A stretch of DNA of 64,000 nucleotides, taken from assembly GCA_037447335.1 (NCBI GenBank), contig JBBIGV010000003.1:1-64000 (forward strand). The letters run 5' to 3'. The translations under genes and the position numbers were made by a program. Numbering within the stretch: position 1 is the first letter of the stretch; each line of letters opens with the position of its first letter. The notes under the pieces are model-generated. The model saw only the letters and a list, made by a program, of their open reading frames with translations. It was not told the origin of the DNA and made no database searches. The stretch is from JBBIGV01 sp037447335 (GTDB lineage Bacteria; Bacteroidota; Ignavibacteria; Ignavibacteriales; Ignavibacteriaceae). Shown here one piece after another: positions 54,436-62,908 of this stretch.

Positions 54436-55086
54436 ATGCTTCAATATCAGAATAACCGCAGCTACGATTACAGTTCACTTGAATCTGAATACCGAACAGA
54501 GTACGATATTATCATTTCTATGATAGACAAGAACTCTTCCGTAATTGACCTCGGCTGCGGCAATGGTTCTTTATTGCAAATGCTCGTCGAGCAGAAAAAT
54601 ATTTCGGCTTGCGGCATTGAGCTTTCCGAGTCAGGTGTTAAAGCCTGTATTAAAAAAGGACTAAAAGTTGATGCAGGGAGGATAGACGCCCCGCTTAATT
54701 TCCCCGATAATTCGTTTGACTATGCAATCTGCAACGCTACCATCCAGATGGTAATGTACCCTGAGGTATTGCTGAGTGAAATGAAAAGAATAGCCAAATA
54801 TCAGATAATTTCATTTCCGAATTTTGCGTACTTCAAAAACCGGTTTGAGCTTCTGTTCGGAGGGCGTATGCCCGAACATATGCTGTTTGGTTTTAAGTGG
54901 TATGATACAGGACATATTCATCAGTTGTCAATCAAGGACTTCAACCAATTAACTACGATTATCGATGGGCTAAGTATTGTTGAGCGGAGATATTTATTAT
55001 CAAAAAATCCGCTTAAAAATTTTTTTATATCAAAATTTCCAAACATGTTTGATCAACTTCCGGTTTTCCTCCTGAGAAAATTATAA
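54436..55086 (+). CDS. MetW-like methyltransferase
   Basis: 216 aa. VIDLGCGNGSLLQMLVEQ, YAICNATIQMVMYPEVLLSE and PEHMLFGFKWYDTGHIHQLS follow MetW, which is also seen as a glycan-cluster methyltransferase. The frame extends upstream into the previous gene, but ATG 54436 gives a normal N-terminus (MLQYQNNRSYDYSSLESEY). The stop overlaps the next start. Confidence 0.85.
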   Translation: MLQYQNNRSYDYSSLESEYRTEYDIIISMIDKNSSVIDLGCGNGSLLQMLVEQKNISACGIELSESGVKACIKKGLKVDAGRIDAPLNFPDNSFDYAICNATIQMVMYPEVLLSEMKRIAKYQIISFPNFAYFKNRFELLFGGRMPEHMLFGFKWYDTGHIHQLSIKDFNQLTTIIDGLSIVERRYLLSKNPLKNFFISKFPNMFDQLPVFLLRKL

Positions 55087-55811
55087 TGATTGCTGCTCTG
55101 AAAAGAATGATCGAAAAAAATCAGTTTGAACCGGGATTGATCGGACTTGTACTGAATCCGTTTTATATTGCTCGTAAAGGTTTACTGACGCACATTAAGC
55201 AGCTAGGAATTGGTGTTACCGGAAAAACACTTGACGTTGGATGTGGTACAAAACCGTATGAGAAATATTTTCAGTCAAGTGAATATATCGGGCTGGAAAT
55301 TGAAACGACTATTCATAAGGAAAAATCAAAAGCAGATTTTTATTATGATGGAACAAAATTTCCTTTCGTTGATAAGGATTTCGATTCGGTTGTTACCAAT
55401 CAGGTCCTTGAGCATGTTTTTAATCCAAACAGTTTTCTTAGTGAAATAAACAGAGTACTAAAACCTCACGGAAAATTATTACTTACCGTTCCTTTCGTTT
55501 GGGATGAACACGAACAGCCGTATGATTATGCCCGGTATTCGTCATTCGGATTAAAATCTTTGTTAGAAAAGCATGGTTTTAAAATTCTTGAAAATCGCAA
55601 GAGCGTTAATGATGTAAAGGTAATCTTTCAATTGTTTAATGCGTATTTCTACAAAAAAAGTCATAAAAGTTTCTTATTGAAACAAGCTGCGATGGTATTC
55701 ATTATGTTCCCTGTCAATTTGGTTTCGCTTATCTTTGGCTTGCTGCTTCCACCTAATGATGATCTCTATCTGGATAACATAATTCTCGCTGAGAAAATAA
55801 ATGATGTTTAA
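55086..55811 (+). CDS. Class I SAM methyltransferase
   Basis: 241 aa. KTLDVGCGTKPYEKYFQSSE is motif I, FDSVVTNQVLEHVFNPNSFL and RVLKPHGKLLLTVPFVWDEH follow (Methyltransf_11). A hydrophobic segment near the C-terminus (VFIMFPVNLVSLIFGLLLPP) suggests membrane contact. Overlaps the adjacent genes by one and eleven bases, an operon string. Confidence 0.88.
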   Translation: MIAALKRMIEKNQFEPGLIGLVLNPFYIARKGLLTHIKQLGIGVTGKTLDVGCGTKPYEKYFQSSEYIGLEIETTIHKEKSKADFYYDGTKFPFVDKDFDSVVTNQVLEHVFNPNSFLSEINRVLKPHGKLLLTVPFVWDEHEQPYDYARYSSFGLKSLLEKHGFKILENRKSVNDVKVIFQLFNAYFYKKSHKSFLLKQAAMVFIMFPVNLVSLIFGLLLPPNDDLYLDNIILAEKINDV

Positions 55812-56799
55812 CTTCTGCACCCTTTTCGATTCAAATTATTTATCCCGCGGGCTTGCTCTTTATCATTCGCTTGATAAGCATTGCGAAAATTTTCACCTCT
55901 TTATTTTTGCTTTTGATAACAGAACAGCTTCTATACTTAACAAGCTTGAGCTCAAAAAAGCTACTGTTATTTCACTGGCAGAATTTGAAGATGATGAGCT
56001 CCTGAAAGTGAAACCAACAAGAACAATTGCAGAGTACTGCTGGACTTCCACTTCTTCAACAATTCTTTTTGTGCTCGAAAAGTATAAGGTTGATAGCTGC
56101 ACATATCTTGATGCTGACCTCTATTTCTATTCATCACCCGAAACAATTTTTGATGAGCTTGGTGATAATTCAATCCTGATTACCGAACACCGGTATTCAC
56201 CTCAGTATAACAAGGAAGTTAAGAGCGGTAAATATTGTGTTCAATTTATTGCTTTCAAAAATGATGAACGCGGTTTAATAGCTTTAAGATGGTGGCGTGA
56301 AAGGTGTCTGGAATGGTGCTACAATCGCTATGAAGAGGGAAAGTTCGGCGATCAGCTTTACCTTGATGACTGGACAACACGTTTTGAAGGAGTACATGTT
56401 TTACAACACCCGGGCGGCGGGCTTGCAGCATGGAATGTTCAGCAGTATGAGTTCTTCACTAAAGGCAAGATTCTCTGCGGAAGAGAAACCAGTACCGGGA
56501 AAGAATTTGAAGTTATTTTTTATCACTTTCATTATTTGCGCTTTTATTTAAATAATGAAATAGAACTTGGCAGAAGAACACTCACCGATGATGTTCTTAA
56601 TATTTTCTACAAGCCTTATATCAATTACCTCGATGACATCAAACAAAAAATCCTGGAAATTGATAATTCATTCGACCCGCATGGTGCGTTACCAAAGCCG
56701 GTAAGCTGGAAAACTCCGATTCTCTATCTTTACAGAAAGTTGAATAAAGTGTATAATGTTTTTGATAAAAATAAATTTTTACACCAATCCACTCATTAA
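55801..56799 (+). CDS. Putative GT-A glycosyltransferase (GT8-like)
   Basis: 332 aa. FNFCTLFDSNYLSRGLALYH, SCTYLDADLYFYSSPETIFD (DxD metal site) and FGDQLYLDDWTTRFEGVHVL with LQHPGGGLAAWNVQQYEF resemble GT8/DUF-type sugar transferases of O-antigen clusters. Overlaps the preceding methyltransferase by eleven bases. Specificity unknown. Confidence 0.8.
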   Translation: MMFNFCTLFDSNYLSRGLALYHSLDKHCENFHLFIFAFDNRTASILNKLELKKATVISLAEFEDDELLKVKPTRTIAEYCWTSTSSTILFVLEKYKVDSCTYLDADLYFYSSPETIFDELGDNSILITEHRYSPQYNKEVKSGKYCVQFIAFKNDERGLIALRWWRERCLEWCYNRYEEGKFGDQLYLDDWTTRFEGVHVLQHPGGGLAAWNVQQYEFFTKGKILCGRETSTGKEFEVIFYHFHYLRFYLNNEIELGRRTLTDDVLNIFYKPYINYLDDIKQKILEIDNSFDPHGALPKPVSWKTPILYLYRKLNKVYNVFDKNKFLHQSTH

Positions 56800-56806
56800 T
56801 ATACAT

Positions 56807-57172
56807 ATGGCTCATCTGATAGAACTTAAGACATTCACAGAAGACAGAGGCAATCTTACCGTTATTGAAAGTGAAATACCGTTCAAGATAAAAAGAATAT
56901 TTTACATTTATGGTGTTGATGATTCGGTAAGAGGAGGTCACAGGCACCACACTACAGTTCAGGCAGCTATCTGCATAAATGGCAGTTGTGTTGTTTCAAA
57001 TAATGACGGAAAGAAAAAGGAAGATTTTCACCTCGACCAACCAAATAAATGTTTGATACTCGAAACACAGGACTGGCACGAAATGCACAGCTTTACGCCC
57101 GATGCAGTACTGCTTGTACTTGCATCAACTCACTTCGATCCTAAAGATTACATATATGAGAGGTATGAATGA
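56807..57172 (+). CDS. Sugar 3,4-ketoisomerase (QdtA/FdtA cupin)
   Basis: 121 aa from ATG 56807. Cupin with ELKTFTEDRGNLTVIESEIP, IKRIFYIYGVDDSVRGGHRH and QAAICINGSCVV: the RGGHRHH motif is that of dTDP-4-keto-6-deoxyglucose 3,4-ketoisomerases. Overlaps the aminotransferase downstream by four bases; together they would give a dTDP-3-amino-3,6-dideoxyhexose. Confidence 0.85.
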   Translation: MAHLIELKTFTEDRGNLTVIESEIPFKIKRIFYIYGVDDSVRGGHRHHTTVQAAICINGSCVVSNNDGKKKEDFHLDQPNKCLILETQDWHEMHSFTPDAVLLVLASTHFDPKDYIYERYE

Positions 57173-58251
57173 TATATTATGAAAATCTCCGGGATTCAAA
57201 TGAATCTTTTTTCCCCGAATTTCAGTATGCATTTGTAAACATCCTTAACGGCGGATGGTTCATACTTGGAAGCAGTGTTGAAAAGTTTGAAAGGGAGTTT
57301 TCCGATTACTTAGGAAGCCGCTATTGTATCGGTGCTGCGTCCGGTCTCGATGCACTAACGATGTCACTTCTTGCAAGCGGTATAGAAAAGGGAAGTGAAG
57401 TTCTGGTTCCTTCTAACACTTACATCGCTACGATATTATCCATCCTTCATGCAGGTATGAAACCAGTGCTGGTTGAGCCTGACATTCACTCTTATAATAT
57501 TGATCCGTTAAAAATTGAACCGAAGATAACCGGAAAAACCAGAGCTATTATGCTCGTTCATCTGTATGGTAAAAGCTGCGATATGGATCCGATCCTTTTT
57601 CTGTGTAAAAAGCATAACCTGGTATTAATTGAAGATTGCGCACAGTCGCATGGCGCAAGTTATAAAAACAAAATGACGGGAACTTTCGGCGAATTTGCCG
57701 CATTCAGTTTTTATCCCACAAAAAATCTTGGTGCATTAGGCGATGCAGGCGCTGTAATAGTAAATGATGAAAATTATTTCCACACAATTAAAAAGCTTCG
57801 CAATTATGGTTCCGAAGTGAAATATCATAATGAACTTATCGGATTTAATTCCAGGCTTGATGAAGTGCAGGCTTCCTTTCTTTCGATCAAGTTGAAAAAG
57901 CTTGATGCAATAAACGATCATAAGCGAAAGCTTGCAAAAATTTATCTTGAAAACCTTAAAAGTGATTTTATACTGCCGGCAGTTGACAGAAATTATAAAG
58001 ATGTTTATCACATTTTTAGTGTGAGGCATCCTGAGCGTGATAAGCTCAGAGAATATCTGAAGAAGAATGAAATTGGCAGCGAGATTCACTATCCTATTCC
58101 GCCTCATAAACAAAAAGCCATGCAGGGAATTATCGAAGGCGAATACCCGATCTCTGAAGAAATTCACAATACCACATTAAGTCTGCCGATATCTTATGCT
58201 CATAGAGAGGATCAGATACTTAAAGTGGTTGAGGTAATGAATAAGTTTTAA
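57169..58251 (+). CDS. DegT/DnrJ/EryC1-type sugar aminotransferase (FdtB/QdtB-like)
   Basis: 360 aa PLP enzyme. ASGLDALTMSLLASGIEKGS, LVPSNTYIATILSILHAGMK, EDCAQSHGASYKNKMTGTFG and FSFYPTKNLGALGDAGAVIV with the PLP Lys in YPTKNLG. It should aminate C-3 of the product of the preceding ketoisomerase. No acetyl- or formyltransferase gene follows; the next gene is convergent. Confidence 0.9.
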   Translation: MIYYENLRDSNESFFPEFQYAFVNILNGGWFILGSSVEKFEREFSDYLGSRYCIGAASGLDALTMSLLASGIEKGSEVLVPSNTYIATILSILHAGMKPVLVEPDIHSYNIDPLKIEPKITGKTRAIMLVHLYGKSCDMDPILFLCKKHNLVLIEDCAQSHGASYKNKMTGTFGEFAAFSFYPTKNLGALGDAGAVIVNDENYFHTIKKLRNYGSEVKYHNELIGFNSRLDEVQASFLSIKLKKLDAINDHKRKLAKIYLENLKSDFILPAVDRNYKDVYHIFSVRHPERDKLREYLKKNEIGSEIHYPIPPHKQKAMQGIIEGEYPISEEIHNTTLSLPISYAHREDQILKVVEVMNKF

Positions 58252-58263
58252 TGTAAACTACAT

Positions 58264-59544
58264 TTAGGAAGTTTTGAGAATTTCTGCAAATCTATTTGCG
58301 ATTTCTTTTCTGTTGTAGATGTTAATCAAAGTCATATCAGGCTTGAATTTTTTTGCACTCGCAAAAAACTCTTTTGCAAACGAATCGTAAGAATATATCA
58401 TCCCTGCATTTGTTTTTGCAAGAATTTCTTTCACTTCTTCATTATCGTCTCCGAATGCAATGATTGGTTTGCCCGTACGTAAATACTCAAATAATTTACC
58501 GGGTAAATGTCTTTTTTCCGAAGAGCATACCATAAGATACGACGCTAAGAGCAATTCCCCCAACATGTCTTTATACGGCAGAAACCCCGCATAAGATGTA
58601 TGTTCTTCAAGCCCTGCTTCTTTTATTGATTTAATTATACCAGGACCGACGCTGCCGATAAATTTAATTTTTATATTTCTGCCGCTGTTAATCTCGTTTT
58701 TTAATGTTCGCCAGAAATTTTTTGGATTCTGATAATCAAAAATATTTCCTGCATGAACAAGAGTTTCAAAATCATGCTTCCCGCCGGAAGAGTCGGCAGC
58801 GGAATTTTCATTAACAACTTTTTGAAAGTCATCTTCATTGTAGCCCCAGTAAAGTACATCTGTTTTGTTTTTCAGGAAGGAATACTTTTTTATATAATCT
58901 TCATTTGTTGAGTTAGTTACGAAGATGATTCTTTTGGAATTCAACATAACTTTCTTTTCCAGGTAGTTATCAAGTTTCAAAGTTAACCAGCTTCTCTTGA
59001 AGTTCCGGTAGTAAATAATATCCACCCAGGGATCAATAAATACCGGGAAATGCGGCAGATTATATTTTTTACTTAGCTTCATCCCGATAAGATGAACACT
59101 ATGTGGCGGACCAAGTGAAATTATTGCACTAAAATTACTTCCCTTCAAAACCTGGCTGCCTGTTTTAACCGCTGAAAGATACCAGCCAACTCTGGCATCC
59201 GGAATAAAAAGATTCATTCTTATCCAGATTGATATCCGGTGAGCCAGGCTTTTAGTTTCGGTGGATATTGTTTCGGAAGCAATAAGCTGTTCATCTTTTT
59301 TCTTTCCGATAAAACTTCTGTAAAGAGTAAATGGTTCTAAAGACTTTGATTTCACTACCTCAACAGATGGAGGCACTTCCTTTAACAGGCTTTCATCTTT
59401 TTGTGAGAATGTATCTTCGTCAACTGTAAGTACGGTAGGCTGCCATCCGTATTCAGGAAGATGTTTTATGATCTTCAGGGGCCAGTGCAATGTAGCTTTG
59501 CCTGAAGGAGGCCAGAAATATGTTATGAATAAAACTTTTTTCAT
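58264..59544 (-). CDS. GT4-like glycosyltransferase
   Basis: 426 aa. VLFITYFWPPSGKATLHWPL at the N-terminus, HAGNIFDYQNPKNFWRTLKN and FLPYKDMLGELLLASYLMVC, then HLPGKLFEYLRTGKPIIAFG (donor-binding with KLFEY). This is the GT-B group found in O-antigen loci. It faces the aminotransferase, closing the glycan region; the 13-base gap leaves no room for a terminator. Confidence 0.85.
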   Translation of the reverse strand: MKKVLFITYFWPPSGKATLHWPLKIIKHLPEYGWQPTVLTVDEDTFSQKDESLLKEVPPSVEVVKSKSLEPFTLYRSFIGKKKDEQLIASETISTETKSLAHRISIWIRMNLFIPDARVGWYLSAVKTGSQVLKGSNFSAIISLGPPHSVHLIGMKLSKKYNLPHFPVFIDPWVDIIYYRNFKRSWLTLKLDNYLEKKVMLNSKRIIFVTNSTNEDYIKKYSFLKNKTDVLYWGYNEDDFQKVVNENSAADSSGGKHDFETLVHAGNIFDYQNPKNFWRTLKNEINSGRNIKIKFIGSVGPGIIKSIKEAGLEEHTSYAGFLPYKDMLGELLLASYLMVCSSEKRHLPGKLFEYLRTGKPIIAFGDDNEEVKEILAKTNAGMIYSYDSFAKEFFASAKKFKPDMTLINIYNRKEIANRFAEILKTS

Positions 59545-60061
59545 CTCTGAACTGTAAAGATAAATCCTGATCCAAATTTATAAACAACCGCTTCAATAAT
59601 AAAACTTATTATATGGTTTCATATCTGTCCAAAAAATTTTTTATTTCGTCCCTGACGGGACTTTGAATTCATACAGGTTCTGATATTTCTATAAATATTA
59701 AATCCCTAACGGGATTGCTAAGGTTAAATCAACTATTAGAAGTTTTTCCCGGTGAAATGTTTTCAGTTGACTTTCTTTTTTATATACATAGGGATATTCC
59801 TTTGGAAATAGACTGAATAATCGCATAAAAATCTAAGTTCCAACAGAAACAAAATAGGGAACAATTACCAGGGAAGCCCAACAGTAAGAAATTGTATCGT
59901 AATGTAAAATTATTTTTGACAGCACCGTACGGTTTTATGTTTGAGCTAACCTTAATTCAGTAGTGGCTGAATAACTTGCGAATAGAATTTATAGTGAGAG
60001 CAGTCTTTGCTATATTTACACAAACGAATAATTGACATTAAACAGACTTATAGAAATTAAA
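59545..60061. other. Gene-free stretch of about 515 bases with an intergenic repeat
   Basis: No open frame or RNA is recognised. Within it 59637-59718 is a repeat: two hairpins GTCCC-TGAC-GGGAC and ATCCC-TAAC-GGGAT framing an AT-rich spacer. The rest is AT-rich; it should contain the promoter of the GroES-like gene and of the leftward glycosyltransferase gene. Confidence 0.5.
59637..59718. repeat. Paired GTCCCTGACGGGAC-type hairpins
   Basis: GTCCC-TGAC-GGGAC near the left end and AATCCC-TAAC-GGGATT near the right end, about 60 bases apart. Elements with a CCCTRACGGG core are frequent between genes of related phyla (recalled). No T-run follows. Confidence 0.6.
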
Positions 60062-60427
60062 TTGAAAAATCTTGAAAAGTTTATCGTTGTTGGAGACAGG
60101 CTGCTCATAAGACCTGAAGAAGTGGGTGAGAAAACAGCAAGCGGTCTTTATTTGCCGCCAGGAGTTGTTGAGAAGGATAAAATTCAAAGCGGGTATGTAA
60201 TTAAAGCCGGACCGGGCTATCCGACTGCATCAAATGTTGATGATGAACCATGGAAAGAGTCTAAAGAACCAGTGAAATATATTCCGCTTCAGGCTAAGGA
60301 GGGTGATCTAGCTATCTTCCTGAAAAAAGAGGCGATCGAAATTGAATTTGAAAAAGAAAAATTTCTGATCGTTCCTCAATCAGCGATATTGTTATTGATC
60401 AGGAATGATTTGTTTGACATTGAGTAG
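60062..60427 (+). CDS. GroES-family (Cpn10-like) co-chaperone, TTG start
   Basis: 121 aa from TTG 60062; MKNLEKFIVVGDRLLIRPEE, ASGLYLPPGVVEKDKIQSGY, VIKAGPGYPTA are Cpn10-like (family Cpn10). The protein lacks the standard mobile loop and ends FLIVPQSAILLLIRNDLFDI instead of the usual GroES end; a segment WKESKEPVKYIPLQAKEGDL is an addition. No groEL is adjacent, so its role is open. Confidence 0.8.
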   Translation: MKNLEKFIVVGDRLLIRPEEVGEKTASGLYLPPGVVEKDKIQSGYVIKAGPGYPTASNVDDEPWKESKEPVKYIPLQAKEGDLAIFLKKEAIEIEFEKEKFLIVPQSAILLLIRNDLFDIE

Positions 60428-60673
60428 TTTAAATGAAAAGTTTTCACCAATATTCATTCAAGCCAGATAATCTCTCGAAGTAATCATTTCAAATTTTTTA
60501 AAGAATTTTATCTGGTATATTTCTTTTCTTTCTGATTATTGACTATAGAGGTCAGCTTTTATACGTTAGACATGGGCATATTGAAAAATTTATGGTGAAA
60601 GATAATGTTATTCAATCCGAATATATTTCTTAATGATCTAACCAAATTCATTCATAAAAAAAAGGACAAATGA

Positions 60674-61051
60674 AATGAAAAATTTACTACTACTATTAAT
60701 CTAAGCTGCAGCTTTGATTATTTCCGGGTGTGATTCAACCGAATCAGATCCGCCGAAGGATTCTGACATTCCGCCAGACCCTACGAATGTTACAGTTCTG
60801 GATTAAATGGCTCATGGAGTCAGTTTCATGAAAGACCATGGGAGATGAGCTTGTGTACGGGCAGGACAATTATTTTCATTCCGCAGGATGCAACAGGTCT
60901 TAACCTGAAAAATCTTCCTGTTGCCGGCGCCCTTGCTAACAGCTATCTTGTTGAATACAAAGCCGGCTCTACCGGAAAAACTCATACTGTTATCATCACT
61001 ATCAAAGAAACTAATGCTGATGGCAAACGACAATATGAGGTAGTATACTGA
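60674..61051 (+). pseudogene. Small lipoprotein gene with stop and compensating indels
   Basis: Starts MKNLLLLLI followed by TAA at 60701 and then AAALII. An extra T near 60720 then shifts the frame to SGCDSTESDPPKDSDIPPDP, a lipobox and a Pro-rich linker, and a missing T near 60804 returns to NGSWSQFHERPWEMSLCTGR and VVY, ending at 61051. Intact it would be about 125 aa. Two indels in T-runs plus a stop could be mutation or consensus error. Confidence 0.72.
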
Positions 61052-61260
61052 CGAAGCCCGGTATTGAATAATCATGTTTTAATTAAACAGGATTGATTAT
61101 TAATTAAGCAGCAGCAGGTTAAAAACTTGTTACTGCTTATTTTTTAGGAGGCTGATGTATCCCTATTCAAATTATGCAGGCTGGTAGTTAACACCCAACA
61201 TTTCATCCTGCCTTTTCTTAAATTTCATATACCAAAAAATCACTAAAGTGGAGAAAGGTT

Positions 61261-62652
61261 ATGAACTACCGGATTGAGAAAGATACAATGGGCGAAATAA
61301 AAGTTCCCGCAGATAAATACTACGGCGCACAAACAGCAAGATCGTTAATGAATTTTAAAATAGGCGGCGATAAATTCCCGCGCGAGCTTATACGGGCGTT
61401 CGGCATTTTGAAAAAAGCAGCCGCAATTACCAACAAAGAGTTAGGAACACTCCCGGCTGAAAAAGCAGAACTGATCATAAAAGCTGCTGATGAAGTCATA
61501 GTAGGAATGCTTGATGAGCATTTCCCGCTTGTTGTATGGCAAACCGGCAGCGGCACCCAAACTAATATGAATGCTAATGAAGTAATTTCAAACCGTGCAA
61601 TTGAATTAGCCGGCGGCAAGATCGGCAGCAAAACACCAATTCATCCTAATGATGATGTAAACAAAGCACAATCTTCCAACGATACTTTCCCGACAGCCAT
61701 GCATGTTGCTGCTGTTGAGGAAATCCACCGGAGATTAATTCCAATGGTTACAAAATTACGCGATGCCTTGCTAAAAAAATCTGATGAGTTCAAGGACATA
61801 ATTAAGATAGGCAGAACTCATTTAATGGATGCCGTTCCGCTTACTCTCGGTCAGGAATTTGGCGGATATGTGCAGATGCTTACCAACGGGCTTGAAAGAA
61901 TAAACGCTGCACTTCCCCGGCTGTACGAACTCGCTCTTGGAGGAACAGCAGTGGGCACAGGATTAAATACACATCCCGATTTTGCAGTTAAGTCCGCAAA
62001 ACATATAGCAGATATTACCGGTTTACCGTTCATCACTGCAAGAAATAAATTTGAAGCGCTTGCAACACACGATGCGCTTGTTGAGTTCAGCGGAGTTCTG
62101 AAGACACTTGCAGCTTCACTGATGAAAATTGCAAACGATATACGATTGCTCGGTTCAGGTCCACGCTGTGGTTTAGGTGAATTGAACCTTCCTGAGAATG
62201 AACCGGGTTCTTCGATTATGCCCGGGAAAGTAAACCCAACTCAGAGTGAAGCAATGACTATGGTTTGTGCACAGGTTTTCGGTAATGATGTTGCAGTTAA
62301 TTTCGGCGGCGCCACGGGGCATTTTGAACTTAACGTTTTCAAGCCTGTTATTATTTTTAACGTGCTGAATTCCATAAGGTTAATTTCCGATGCGTGCGAA
62401 AGCTTTACTGATAACTGCGTGGTTGGGATTGAAGCAAATACTGCAAATATCAAAAAGCATCTGGAAAATTCTTTAATGCTGGTTACTGCGCTTAATCCGC
62501 ACATTGGTTATGACAATGCAGCTAAAGCTGCAAAGAAGGCTCATAAAGAAAATAAGACTTTAAAAGAAACTGCCATCGAATTAGGACTGCTTACTGCAGA
62601 AAAATTTGACGAAGTGGTAAGACCTGAAAAGATGATAGGACCGAAGGCGTAA
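61261..62652 (+). CDS. fumC: Class II fumarate hydratase
   Basis: 463 aa cytoplasmic enzyme of the citric acid cycle (fumarate to malate). SGTQTNMNANEVISNRAIEL, ANDVNKAQ-like HPNDDVNKAQSSNDTFPTAM, KIGRTHLMDAVPLTLGQEFG and the signature GSSIMPGKVNPTQSEAMTMV are all present. AAAGG precedes the ATG. It stands alone, with a MITE-like element downstream. Confidence 0.96.
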   Translation: MNYRIEKDTMGEIKVPADKYYGAQTARSLMNFKIGGDKFPRELIRAFGILKKAAAITNKELGTLPAEKAELIIKAADEVIVGMLDEHFPLVVWQTGSGTQTNMNANEVISNRAIELAGGKIGSKTPIHPNDDVNKAQSSNDTFPTAMHVAAVEEIHRRLIPMVTKLRDALLKKSDEFKDIIKIGRTHLMDAVPLTLGQEFGGYVQMLTNGLERINAALPRLYELALGGTAVGTGLNTHPDFAVKSAKHIADITGLPFITARNKFEALATHDALVEFSGVLKTLAASLMKIANDIRLLGSGPRCGLGELNLPENEPGSSIMPGKVNPTQSEAMTMVCAQVFGNDVAVNFGGATGHFELNVFKPVIIFNVLNSIRLISDACESFTDNCVVGIEANTANIKKHLENSLMLVTALNPHIGYDNAAKAAKKAHKENKTLKETAIELGLLTAEKFDEVVRPEKMIGPKA

Positions 62653-62721
62653 CCGAGGTTGTTTTAGCGAGTCCCGACTGTACAGGGGGGAGAGGCAATT
62701 TTTAAATAGAATTATTGTTTA

Positions 62722-62839
62722 GAGGCTGACCAAAAAGTAAATTTTGCAAACAACTCTGAATTTATATGTCTGATTTCAGATTAAATTCAAATTCATCGTA
62801 GCACAGATTAGTAATCTGTGCTACATTTTGGTCAGCCTC
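62722..62839 (-). mobile_element. 118-bp MITE-like element, copy 2 (inverted)
   Basis: Exact reverse complement of 39392-39509, from GAGGCTGACCAAAA to TTTTGGTCAGCCTC. The flanks read TTA on the left (attgTTA-like tttaGAGG) and TTA on the right (CCTC-TTA), which could be a three-base target duplication. It lies between fumC and the methyltransferase-type gene. Confidence 0.85.
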
Positions 62840-62908
62840 TTACTATTTTAAAGCACTTCCTTCATTTTATTATTATTTTAGTGAAACAGAAATCAATTAA
62901 AAATAAGA

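Noticed and set aside
59637..59718. Possible CRISPR array because of repeated short palindromes
   Set aside because: Only two non-identical units, no regular spacers, no cas genes anywhere in the window.
4861..60703. Genetic code change with TAA as a sense codon
   Set aside because: Many intact genes (gpmA, mrpE and mrpD of cluster 2) end with TAA at the length expected for their family, and the contexts after the internal TAA codons share nothing.
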